From Selaginella moellendorffii (Eukaryota; Streptophyta; Lycopodiopsida; Selaginellales; Selaginellaceae), in NCBI RefSeq assembly GCF_000143415.4, contig NW_003314302.1:1529208-1593207 (forward strand): DNA of 64,000 nt. The letters run 5' to 3'. Below, piece by piece: positions 10,590 to 20,605 of the stretch. The translations under genes were made by a program, and so were the position numbers. The notes beneath the pieces are model-generated. The model had not been told where the DNA came from, searched no databases, and saw only the letters and a list, made by a program, of their open reading frames with translations. Each line of letters begins with the position of its first letter. The first letter of the stretch is position 1.

Positions 10590-12836
10590 ATGCTATGGAT
10601 CCTCACCCGGAAGCGCCATTTCTCCCGATCGGTGCCGCGGCAGATGCTGGAGAGGAGCCTGGATCAGCTCTTCGAGGTACGGCGGCCACAGCCGTGTCTT
10701 CCTCCGCCGCGAAAATCCCCTCCTCTCTTCCTGGACGAGGATCCCGCGCTCCCCAGGATCAATGCCGATGTCTGGCACCAGCGGCCGTCGCAGTCCGTGG
10801 CCAGCGCGCTGCGCCTGGTGAGGAGCAGCGGCAGCTGGCAGCTGTGGCAGAATCAGGGATTAGGGTTCTTGGTGGAGTCGTCGAGCGTCGCGGAGATTCT
10901 CGCCCGGCTTGGGGATAATCCGGATGCTTGCATCGCCTTCTTCAGGTATGCCGCCTCGAATCTTAGAGGACACAGGCACGGCACAAGAGAATACAACGCG
11001 GTCCTCTGTGTTTTGGCCGAGTTTAATCGGTTCCAGGAGATTGGGAGTCTCATGGACGAAATGCGAGAAAATATAGAGCTCGCTGCTCCAGATCGAGCGA
11101 CACTGGGTATTTTGCTCGCTTGCTACGGTAAAGTGATGGTTCCGGCAGGGTGGCTTTTGGAAGCCTTGGTTCGACGACATGGGGAAGCACAGCAGCTGCA
11201 AGAGATGCTAGAGGTTTTTGCGAGGAGCCACAAGGTTGGGTGGTCTCCATCGCTGGGCTTGTACGAGTACTGCGTCAACGTGCTGGCTGCGAATGGATTT
11301 CATAGCCAGGCATCAGAGCTTCGGGCACGAATGCGTGTGGAGAGCAGCGAGGATCGATTCAAAGTCTACAAGGCCGGCATCCTTGCTCTAGCTCGAGCAA
11401 AGAGGATGGACTTGGCTGAGGAGCTGATGAAAGAGATGGAGGAGGGTGGAAACAAGGCCGACTTTTACGTCTACACCAGCTTGGTTTCGGGCCACTGTCA
11501 AGCAAATCGTCCGGGTGATGCGATAGTTCACTACGAGCAGATGATCCAAGAGAGAATGGAACCAAGCCTGGTGATACACAACATGCTCATCGATTGTTTG
11601 GGAAAGGCCGGGTACGTAGATCGTGCTTGTTCGGTCTTCCAAGAGATTAGCAAGCGGGGCCTCAAGCCAGAGCTGGTCACTTACAACTCGCTACTGGCAG
11701 TTCTGTGCAAGAATGGTCGGAGGTACGCTGCCTGGAAGCTTTTCTTAGCGATGAAAGAGGAAGACGGCATCTCTCCAGACTGTGTCACGTACTCGATTCT
11801 CATCACCAACGCTGGGGATGGAAGTGACATAGCCGAGCCTTGCAGGCTGTTTCTCGAGATGATGGACTGTGGATGTAGTCCGGACATCGTCGTTCACAGC
11901 AGCATGGTGAACTTGCTGTTCAAGTGTGGAGATGTTCGGCAGACGCTGGATTTCTTCAAACAGATGGCACAGCGGGGGAAGCCACTCAGCGTCGCGGTGT
12001 TCACCAGCATTATCTTCTCCTATGTCCGGTCGGGAAGGATGGATTCCGCGTACCTCCTCTTCCGTGGCCTCCGGGACGTGAGTGGCTACGTTCACCAGCG
12101 CATCTACAACTCTCTCATCTGTGGCTTCGCCAATATCGACGACGTGCTGCATGCGTTTTCGCTGTTCAAGGAGATGAAGGCCAACTCTTTTGCTCCGGAC
12201 CAAGTCACGTACAGGACAATGGTGGCTCTCCTGGCCAGGCACGCAAAGCTCTTCCAGGCTCAGGACACGCTCGAGGAGATGAAAGCCAACGGCCTTACGC
12301 CCGACCTGGTGACGTACAACAAGCTCATGGCCATGCTCGGGGAGACTGGCGATTTCAAGGGCGCGTTTAAGCTGCTCCAGGATCTGGAGAGCTGCGGGCT
12401 TCAAGCAGACGGCTACACGTACAGTGCGCTTCTCCACAACTTGGGAAGGCACCGAAAGGTGAAGACCGCTTGCAAGCTTTTCGACGAGCTCGAGAACAGG
12501 GGCCACAAGCCGTGTGCCATGACTTACAACGCGTACGTTGGCGTTCTCGCGATGGCGGACATGGTGAACGACGCCAACGAGGCTCACAGGAAGATGAGAG
12601 AGCTGGGACTGCTCCCAGATCTGGTAACTTACGACGAGCTCATCCGGTTGAACGAGAGGTTTAACAACGAGCGCGAGGTGTTCGAGCTCCGGGGTGACAT
12701 GGCACGGCGGAAACTGTATTACAGACCCCGGGAAATGCCAGGTATCAAAGACGAAGGCTATATCACAATGAGTAGAAAGGTGCTCGAGAGAACGCAGGGT
12801 GGCCGTGCCAAGGAAAGAAGGAAGAAAATCTTCTAG
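10590..12836 (+). CDS. P-class pentatricopeptide repeat protein, organelle-targeted
   Basis: A single exon of 748 aa from the ATG at 10590 (MLWILTRKRHFSRS). The in-frame stretch upstream has no ATG, and this N-terminus, rich in Arg and Ser without acidic residues, looks like a mitochondrial or plastid presequence. Residues about 140-700 consist of roughly 14 tandem 35-residue repeats with the P-class pattern (VTYNSLLAVLCKNG, DLVTYNKLMAMLGETG, MTYNAYVGVLA). There is no E, DYW or SMR domain; the C-terminus is basic (ERRKKIF). P-class proteins bind single-stranded organelle RNA and act in stabilisation, splicing or translation. The target cannot be read directly. Just after the stop, a GTAACAAT...TAG|G arrangement suggests a short intron in the 3' UTR. 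Confidence 0.93.
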   Translation: MLWILTRKRHFSRSVPRQMLERSLDQLFEVRRPQPCLPPPRKSPPLFLDEDPALPRINADVWHQRPSQSVASALRLVRSSGSWQLWQNQGLGFLVESSSVAEILARLGDNPDACIAFFRYAASNLRGHRHGTREYNAVLCVLAEFNRFQEIGSLMDEMRENIELAAPDRATLGILLACYGKVMVPAGWLLEALVRRHGEAQQLQEMLEVFARSHKVGWSPSLGLYEYCVNVLAANGFHSQASELRARMRVESSEDRFKVYKAGILALARAKRMDLAEELMKEMEEGGNKADFYVYTSLVSGHCQANRPGDAIVHYEQMIQERMEPSLVIHNMLIDCLGKAGYVDRACSVFQEISKRGLKPELVTYNSLLAVLCKNGRRYAAWKLFLAMKEEDGISPDCVTYSILITNAGDGSDIAEPCRLFLEMMDCGCSPDIVVHSSMVNLLFKCGDVRQTLDFFKQMAQRGKPLSVAVFTSIIFSYVRSGRMDSAYLLFRGLRDVSGYVHQRIYNSLICGFANIDDVLHAFSLFKEMKANSFAPDQVTYRTMVALLARHAKLFQAQDTLEEMKANGLTPDLVTYNKLMAMLGETGDFKGAFKLLQDLESCGLQADGYTYSALLHNLGRHRKVKTACKLFDELENRGHKPCAMTYNAYVGVLAMADMVNDANEAHRKMRELGLLPDLVTYDELIRLNERFNNEREVFELRGDMARRKLYYRPREMPGIKDEGYITMSRKVLERTQGGRAKERRKKIF

Positions 12837-13280
12837 GAGACTAGATGAGGTAACAATTCTCGTTGCTTGTCACTAACAAATGGTTTGTTTCTTGATAGGC
12901 TTTGCGCGTGTGTCGAGTGAAGAAGCAATGTAACTTTCAAGTGTCATTCCTCAGAGATAGAGGAGAGTAAGGCACCATCCAAATGTGTTCTGTGAACACC
13001 TGAAATCTGTAGAAATATCCAGATTGGATCCACGAGCTAAGGTGGAGGCCATGATAAATATTTATATATGGAGACCATACAAAGTGGTAGTCAAACTGCC
13101 TCAAAGTTTAACATGCTTGGGAGAGGAAGTCTTGGCGAGAGCAAGCAGAGTCTCGATCACTCACGAGCCATTCTTCAGCGTGTGAACAAGCAGAAGAAGA
13201 CGCAAGAAAAACGACATCGAGCAATCACTTTATCGTCCAGCAAGGTTGGCCAGTGGTTGAAATCCTTGCAGGACTGACAG
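12837..13280. other. PPR 3' region up to the copia element
   Basis: Starts with the probable 3' UTR intron (GTAACAAT at about 12849, TAG|G near 12897). The rest is unassigned; the last 200 bases before 13281 may be the leader of the copia element, but no LTR or primer-binding site could be recognised. Confidence 0.4.
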
Positions 13281-15075
13281 CCCTTGGTGTTTAGCGGCAC
13301 TGATTTTGAAAACTGGGCGAAAGAGATTTCGTTCATTTTTGTCCGACAGAGCTCAAATCAGCCTCCAGTGACGACAGAATAGACTTTAGAAATGTCGCAG
13401 GAGAGTCGTCAGATCCCATTCTAAGCCTGAAAAACCTGGACTTCAACTCCAGTTTCTTGGTTTCCTCACTTGCTTGATTGCCAAATGTGGTCTTCAAGGT
13501 CGTCCAATTTTCAGCAGCTGTCTTTGTGAGGTTAAGGTGGTGGTGATGAAGCTTTCCAAGTCTAATGCCCATGGAGGACAACGCCTTGTCATTCCTCACC
13601 TGCCAGTCTTCTTTGAGGTCGTAAAGGAAGCAGACAAAGGCAGTTCTACTGAATGCTTTGGCCGCATGACCAGAACATGAGACACTGAGCAAAGTTCTGA
13701 GCTCAACAAAGGCATTTGTTGAGATGCAAGCATTGCTGCTGAATGATGAAGGCCCAAACCGAGCAAGATCATATTTATAAATAAGATCCATATCATTCGC
13801 CCAGGAAACATGCAACTTTGGCATGAGCGACTGGGACACATCCATGAAGGAGCCGTCAAGACAATTGTTGGCTCACAACATGGACTCACAGGAAATCTCG
13901 AGTTTTGTGAGGCATGTATTCTCGGCAAGCAGACCAGGACGCCATTACCACAGCATTCAACAAGCGGAAGTAATCAAGTGTTGCAGCTTGTCCATTCAGA
14001 TGTGTGCGGTCCGCTACATGTCCCAAGTCACCAGCACAAGAAGTATTTTGCCACTTTCATGATGAATTCCACTGTCCTGGCATAATTTGGTGAAGGCTTT
14101 GGACATGTATTCTCCTCCACGATCACTGCGACGAACCTGAAGCTGATGGCTGAGAAGATTTTGCTGCCGAGACCTTGTAGATTTTTAAATGGTCCAAGAC
14201 CTCTGACTTTCTCGCCATCAACCGCACCACCACATATCGTGAGAAGCCATCCAGGAATTCACAGCACCAGATACTCCACAACAAAATGGAGCTGCCGAGC
14301 GCATGAATAGAACACTGCTCAACAGTGCTCGCAGTATGCTTCTCCATGCCGGAATGCCACTCAGGCCCTTCAAGGATCTGTAGTACCGTTCCAGTTATGG
14401 AGTGGCCATCCATCTTCCATCAGCTATCTTGGAGTATTTGGCTGTCTCGAGTGATGAACAAGCACAGACGTAAATTGGAAGCGAAGAGTCTACCGTGCAT
14501 CATGCTGGGATATACTTTGGAGAGCAAGGCATACAGAGCGTCGCGACGTTCGCTTTGACGAGAGTAAACTCTACATTCAAGCATATCCAAACACATCGCC
14601 AATTTTACTTGGAGGAATTAGGCGCAGCAGCCGCCACAGCAAGAAGAGGAGCAGTCTCCGCCCTTTGACGATGGTTTGAGGTTCGGTACACTTTTTTCTG
14701 AGCCTGGTGATGATGGTGCAGCAGCCACAGTGCCAGCAGCTCCTCAGTCGCCAGCAGCTATGCCATCGTCTTCTCGTCCCTTTCAGACTGTGACACTCGC
14801 GGCAGAGTCCGTTACTTGTCACAGCGTGCCATAGAGTCTCGTGAGTCCAATCCCCAGCATGGACACAAATATTTTGCGGCAGTAGGATGTGCTATGGTTG
14901 AGCCAAAGTCTGTCCAGGAAGATCTTACTTCTCCAGAGGCGAAGCAATTGCGAGCAGCCATGGAGGAGGAGTACCACTCACTACTTGAATACCAGGTATA
15001 GGATTTAGTTCCATTACCAGTAGGCAAGACGGCAGTACCAAATGGCTGTTCAAATTCAAATTTCATGCTGAGGTG
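13281..15075 (+). mobile_element. Degenerate Ty1/copia retrotransposon, truncated, with two internal inversions
   Basis: Plus-strand coding fragments in order: gag start (FSGTDFENWAKEI, 13290-13335); gag C-terminal part (13630-13770); GAG-pre-integrase with an HxxxH...CxxC zinc finger (LWHERLGHIHEG...CEACILGKQTR, 13812-13940); start of the integrase core (LVHSDVCGPL, 13986-14058); integrase continuation (PQQNGAAERMNRTLL, 14271-14315); integrase C-terminal part (14440-14590); start of reverse transcriptase (AMEEEYHSLLEYQ, 14958-14998), which stops near 15075. Two segments run the opposite way in place: middle gag (about 13338-13638) and the catalytic part of the integrase (about 14064-14260). 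Protease, most of reverse transcriptase, RNase H and both LTRs were not found. Frameshifts and stops are frequent. The element is dead. Confidence 0.85.
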
Positions 15076-16689
15076 GTGCATTATAAAATTTAATTCTAAA
15101 AAACTTTGATGGTGAAGAAGCACTAACCATCGAAATTGCCTTCTGTATTTTCTATACTTTATGATCTATATTCTCCATACATGGAGTTCCCCAAATCCCT
15201 TTTAAGTCCACTTCCTCTTCCTCATTGTCATAACTCTTGTAGGATTGCTAAAAAAAATATTTATTAGCATATGGATAAATTTTTTATTTTAATAGAGCAA
15301 TAAACTTGGTAATCTTTTCCACCACAAAAATAAATATTTATTTTAGCACATATGTGCTCATATTATAAGGGGGTTAAACTACATTCGGAACCACTTTTAA
15401 GAAGATAACCACTTTTTAAGTAGTATTTGTGAACTGTATCGATTTCATTGGATTGTAAGAGTTCATCATCAATAAAAAAAATAAAAAATAAAAATTTCTC
15501 TTCCATTTTATATTCTATAGCTGTGCAAGGAGGGAAAAGGTCATCACAATGGACACAATTTTTACATTTAAGAATATATGATGGCTCTTCAAGAACACAT
15601 TAGGTCTCTTTTAGTCAAAAGCATACTATTATAGCACAAAGTAGTAATACTTACGCCCTGGAGATGAAAATAATTTAGAGGTATGGTGCCATGAATTCCA
15701 TTTGTGAAAAATATATTTGATTCTGCATTATTTTTGAAAATGTTGGAATTAAAAACAAAATGACATGTCATACCTTGTATATTAATTGCTCCATACTCTT
15801 GATTTATAACATCTGTATATGGGTAGGTTCCATTGCTAAACATTTTAGCACATCTTTACTATCTATTCATATAAATTATTTGAATTTATTATGTTCATAT
15901 AGATATTTTTATCTTTTCTAAAACCTTATAGCCAAATAATTTCAACACTATTTAATACAGAAAATAAAAGAATAAATAATTTCTCAGAGAAATATCAAAA
16001 TAAATGAAATTAACAACAACTGAATATTACAACAAAATATTCAAAATAGACTTTAAAAATAATCAGGAAATTTACTAACACAATAAAATTATATTATCAG
16101 CAACACAAATAACAAAATCAAGTTTTAAAAAATCTAATAAGTGATAAATATTTTGCAAGATCTTTAAACTCTCAACACTATTCATGAATTCTTCAACATC
16201 ATCTTCCCACAAATTTGATACTTGAACAATTTCATAACACTTTAATCAAAATTGCAATCATGTCTTATATTATCTGGAAATTATAGCTCATCAAAGAGAA
16301 AAGTAAGTTTAAATAGCATTCCCACATTAGTTAGAGGTAGTAACACCACATCAATATAAAGTCAATCAACACCATAATATAAACCTTATGTGACTGTAGT
16401 TCTTTAAGTTTGATCTATAGTTGGCTGTTTGATCTAGTTAATATGTTAACATTATAGTTAATAAGAACAACATAAAAGACAAATTTTAAATACGAAGAGC
16501 AAGAATTAAGAATGTTAGTGAAGTCTAAATCTAAGTTCAATAGTAAACTAGATCTTAGGATACAAGAAATCAAAATGCCCAATGCCATGCTGTTTACTCA
16601 TACGATAAGAATATAGGATTGAATCATTATAATCGTAACCATTGATTAAAAAAATTCCTAAAGGAGAATACCACTTTCCCGATCATAAA
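15076..16689. other. AT-rich intergenic zone with one exon-like stretch
   Basis: Very AT-rich. One minus-strand open stretch, 15843-15655, starts with ATG (MFSNGTYPYTDVINQEYG) and ends at a good GTAAGT donor. It lacks a signal peptide, and I could not join it to a second exon or name a family. The rest holds nothing recognisable. Confidence 0.4.
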
Positions 16690-17010
16690 CGAGTAGCGTG
16701 CTAGCACAGCCTCTCGAGTCCCAAGTTGGACCTCAGAACTCCGTTTCTGAGATTTAACAGAGACTGGGATATGAATGCCAAGTCATTAGTCGTGTCTCCG
16801 GTAGCAGGACTCAAATGTTCATACTTGCCAGCAGCCTCTGCGGAAGAATGGTCCGAATCTCCAACATCGACGAGATGAAAGCCGGCACGTTTGCTCCTGG
16901 TGGTCCTGCCAAGAGAGAAATTTCTTCTGGGAGATGAGGTGTGATGAGGTAACAATCGTTGCGCTATATTATAGCTGCTGGAACTAAATTGTTTGTTATG
17001 GCAGGCTTAT
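16690..17010 (+). pseudogene. Possible diverged copy of a PPR gene 3' end
   Basis: The stretch around 16895-16950 (GTGGTCCTGCCAAGAG ... GATGAGGTAACAAT) resembles the end of the P-class PPR gene and its 3' UTR intron at 12800-12855, and it is followed by a CAG|GCTT acceptor-like site at 17003 matching TAG|GCTT at 12897. Upstream of 16890 the resemblance fades. It is read as a fragment of a duplicated PPR 3' end; similarity was judged by eye only. Confidence 0.3.
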
Positions 17011-19047
17011 GTCAAGAACGAGGAGGTGACTTCCACGCCTCCAGGTTCGTCTCGATCTTTCATGTCAGCCTAGTCAAGCAGTGAGGCGCTACTTGGTTGA
17101 ACAGGGTTCCTATATGGTATTTGGACAGCAAAAATTTCGTTCTCAATCATCATCGCCAGAACAGCGGATCCGGGCATCCGATTATTCAAACCAGCGAATG
17201 CTGAGGTCTGTCTTGAAAAGCTTCAACATGTTGTTACTTGTTTAATCTCTCCGTCTTTGTGACTCAAAAGCTTACCTTCTTCCCGGCTTTCTTTTATCTT
17301 TGATTTTTTCTTCTTCTTTTTTGTTGGTTTTTACATTGCAGTCTTCGCTCCCTTGCGTGTCAAACGAACAGACAACAAAAGATCCGCCCCACTAAACACT
17401 AACGATCGATTCCCACGTCATCATTGTCACGCGATTATAAAGAATACTCTTTGCCGATGGCATCGTTTTAGTTTGAACGCTTCTTTCATGGTACGTATCC
17501 ACATTCGACTGATTGATTTGGTTTTGTGGCTTTGATTTAAGCATCTTTTGCTTGTCGTTGCCTTGCGCTGGTTGGTCTCATGCTTTTCAGTGGCCACCCA
17601 AAGACTAAAGCTTTTCTTTTCTTTCTTTCTTTCTTTCGTGTAGGGGAAGCCCAGCTGTTGCTTTCTTATCTCCCAAATTGTTTTTCTTCTCGGCCCAGCG
17701 ACGGCTGGCTTAGTGTAATCTCGCGTCAGCCTCTGGAGAAAAACCATACCCGGTACGAGTCACTCTCGCCTCACAACAGCTTTGTTTGCAGCGAATGAAA
17801 GCTTCACGTGATTTCCACATGGTTTTCTTGGTCGTGTTTACAGCAGGGAATCTTGCCTAGAGCGGCACAGCGCAGGTTAAGATCCCCGAGTGGAGATCGA
17901 GCGATAAAAGCTCCGTGAATTTCTTTCGCAGCGATTCCACGGAGAGAGTTTCCAAACCATGAGCTAAATGTGACAAATTGGGGGAGATCATGCATAGCCA
18001 CAAAGTTTATAAAATGGAGCTCGCGGAAAGCATGACATGTTAAACAAGTCTTAAACACGGGAGGCTCTCTGTCTCTTTCTTATCAAAGGACTCACTTCGA
18101 GACACTAGAATAATAACACACAAAGATCGACTAAAGATTGCTTGACTGAGAGGGCATCAAACTTAAGAAAAAAACCCTCGCCTACAGACATTACAAAGAA
18201 ATTTAAAGTGGCTTCTCCAAAGTTGGAATAAGTTACTGTCAAACATACCAACAATTCTTAACTGTATACCACTTGAATAGAGGATATAGAGATTATCATA
18301 CTGTATACATTCATCTCAATCAAAATCCTCGCCAGTTCCATATACTTTTCAAGTCCTCTGTGCTGTAACACCACGTAGTGCACCCCACGAACTAACGTAT
18401 TCTACCATCTTTTCTGTGATTTTAAAAAATATCTCGAGTTTTCAATGCTTTAATCATGGGTCCTCCCTGAGAGCGACGATCATTCGCGATCATTCGTGAT
18501 CACTGAGAACTGACACCACGCAAACTTTAGCCGAGAAAGAAGTGTTGTAGTACTTTACGAGATTTGCGCGTTCGAGCTGGATTTCTTAGCGATCAAATCT
18601 CTTCGCCTCGCCGCCCCGCGGCACATCTCCTTGGCCTCCCCCACTTGATTTGACTGACCGTGCGAACGCTGGCGTCTCGTAGCTTTCAATCAATCCCCTC
18701 GGACCCCTGCGCGAGCGTGTCCACACAGACACACTCACCAGATTAGTTATAACTCTGCACAGATAGAAAACACTAAGTTCGTCCAAAGAAGAAAGAAATG
18801 AAATGAAACCACGTACCTTTTGAGTCTGAGAGCTCCAAATTCACCTTCGAAAGATATATATCTGTCGGCCAGCCAGCCGCTTTACACATGTTCTTCTCGG
18901 AACGCGAGAATATAGTTTTCTCTCCCTTGACCATTTCCTCCAAAATTCCCCGACTTCCGAGCCCCACCTGGGAAGTCGTGTGCCTTTCTCTCTTTGCTCA
19001 TGAAGGAAGAGTTGCTTCTCGCGAAGTGTGGCCTTTTGAAATCTCGA
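17011..19047. other. Intergenic, no gene recognised
   Basis: About 2 kb with GC-balanced and AT-rich patches. It holds a CTTT microsatellite (17615-17637) and a short direct repeat CGATCATTCG (near 18478-18500). Open stretches at 17353-17798 and 17804-18058 lack ATG, splice sites or family motifs. The right end should hold the MYB 3' UTR. Confidence 0.5.
17615..17637. repeat. CTTT microsatellite
   Basis: A run of about five CTTT units within a pyrimidine-rich stretch. Confidence 0.8.
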
Positions 19048-20605
19048 TCAAGCAGCTCCCACCCCCAAGAAGTCTATGAAAGGAACCGTCTGTTGTCTGT
19101 GCTGGTCAGCTGGCTGCGTTTGGTTGTTGGGAGAACGACTTATCATCGCACTCGACTCCGGGTCCCTCGACGTCGACGATGCCGACGCCCAGCTTTGGCT
19201 TGCTTGCCCCTCTGATCGCCCAAAGGAGCCCGAGTAGCCCTCCGGACGAGCCATCCACGGCCACTTCCCGTGGCCGTCGCCTGTTTCGGATCGCCGAGTT
19301 ATAGCTGCTTCATTAGCAGTCGAACCAGAACCAGCAAAGCTCGAGTAGCCGACCCTTCTTTGGCCGAAGATCACTGGACCACTCCTCTGCTGCGAGCATC
19401 CTAGCAAACCACTCACGCACACAACTTAAGTTCTAAGAACTTGTGGAAACACACAAACTTCTTACTGGATAGCTCGAGGTTGTAAGCGTTGGCAATGTCT
19501 TCTTTGATCAAGCTCGGGTACGTCGGGAAGAAGCTCGCGCCCTCGCATCCAATGCCGCCGCCTGCTCTCGCCTTAAGAAGCTCGGGATTTGCGAGAGGAA
19601 CTACTCGTGATGATCCTGGATGACACTGTGGGACTTGAAACCCCGTCGCGCGCGTGGTGATGGTGCTAGTAGGAGCAGCAGTGACAGTGGCACAGTACTT
19701 TTCTAGCCAAGATGGTAACGTAGCACCCGACGAGCTCGACGTCGACGCTTCTCCACTAGCAATAAGTCTTTGGCGCTGGCTTGAAAAGCTACTCGTAGCG
19801 CTACGCCTTGGCGTAGTGGCAAGCGTACTAGCCGCGCCAGCGCCAGCGCCATTGATTGTAGTAACAGTCGAGTGGGCTTTGGATCTTCGCCCGTAGAGCT
19901 TGGAGCGCTCGCGGAACTTCCTGGCCATGATGACATGCCAGTGGTTCTTCACGGCGTTGTCTGTTCTTCCCGGGAAGAGCCGCGCGATGAGAGCCCACTT
20001 GTTCCCATGGAATGTGTGGGCCGCGAGGAGGCGCTCTTCCTCCTCCTCGCTGAAAGGCTGGCGATTGATTCGCGGATCGAGCTGATTGAACCATCTTAGC
20101 CTGCAGCTCTTCCCTGCAAAGAAAAGAAGAAAGAATCGTGACAAGATCGAAAGAAAAGTTATGCTAGCGAGGAAGAAACATGGGAATTGTGAGAGTGTTT
20201 GCTACCTGATCGTCCCTCGAGCTTCTCCGCTATGAGATTCCAGTTCTGTGGACCATGGAGCGCTACCAACTCGCGCAATTTCTCGTCTTCGCTCGGCCGC
20301 CAGTGCCCTCTCGGGCAAAGACTGAGCTTGGAGCTGGCGCTCTCGCCGCCCTTGCGCTGCGAGCTCTCCGTCTCGTCGCTCATTGCTGCCCCGGCCGCCC
20401 CCGCCGCGTCCTGGTATTCGATTCGAGGCCGCTTCCATTGCAGTCGCCGATGATCCTCCTCCTCCTCCTCCTCAAGATCCACAGAAAGATTTTCCTCCAT
20501 AATCGCTGGCTTGCTGCTGGATGCGTCGCGCTCTCCCATCAAATCCAGCGCATAGCTTCCAGCGATGATCCCCTTGCACGAGCTCCCACCGATCTGGACA
20601 GTCAT
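19048..20605 (-). CDS. R2R3-MYB transcription factor, MYB52/54/105/117-like subgroup
   Basis: Three exons, 20605-20206, 20113-19466 and 19400-19048, give 466 aa; introns are 92 and 65 nt, GT-AG. An acidic N-terminal region (run of Glu near residues 45-50) precedes R2 (about 100-148, with W102, W122 and W139, [22 protein letters not shown]) and R3 (about 150-198, first Trp replaced by Phe as usual in R2R3 proteins: [27 protein letters not shown]). The first intron falls in the usual place within R2. The third exon was chosen because joining it restores the frame and gives the C-terminal [10 protein letters not shown], which resembles the FxDFLGxG ending I recall for Arabidopsis MYB105/117. Nuclear DNA-binding regulator; angiosperm relatives act in organ boundaries, meristems and cell-wall programmes. 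Confidence 0.9.

Noticed and set aside
11745-12587. 280-codon minus-strand open stretch inside the P-class PPR gene
   Set aside because: Exact shadow of the PPR repeats; repetitive helix-coding DNA often leaves the opposite strand open.
17353-18058. Several 60-106 codon frames between the PPR fragment and the MYB gene
   Set aside because: Frames start with non-ATG codons or are low in complexity; no conserved domain seen.
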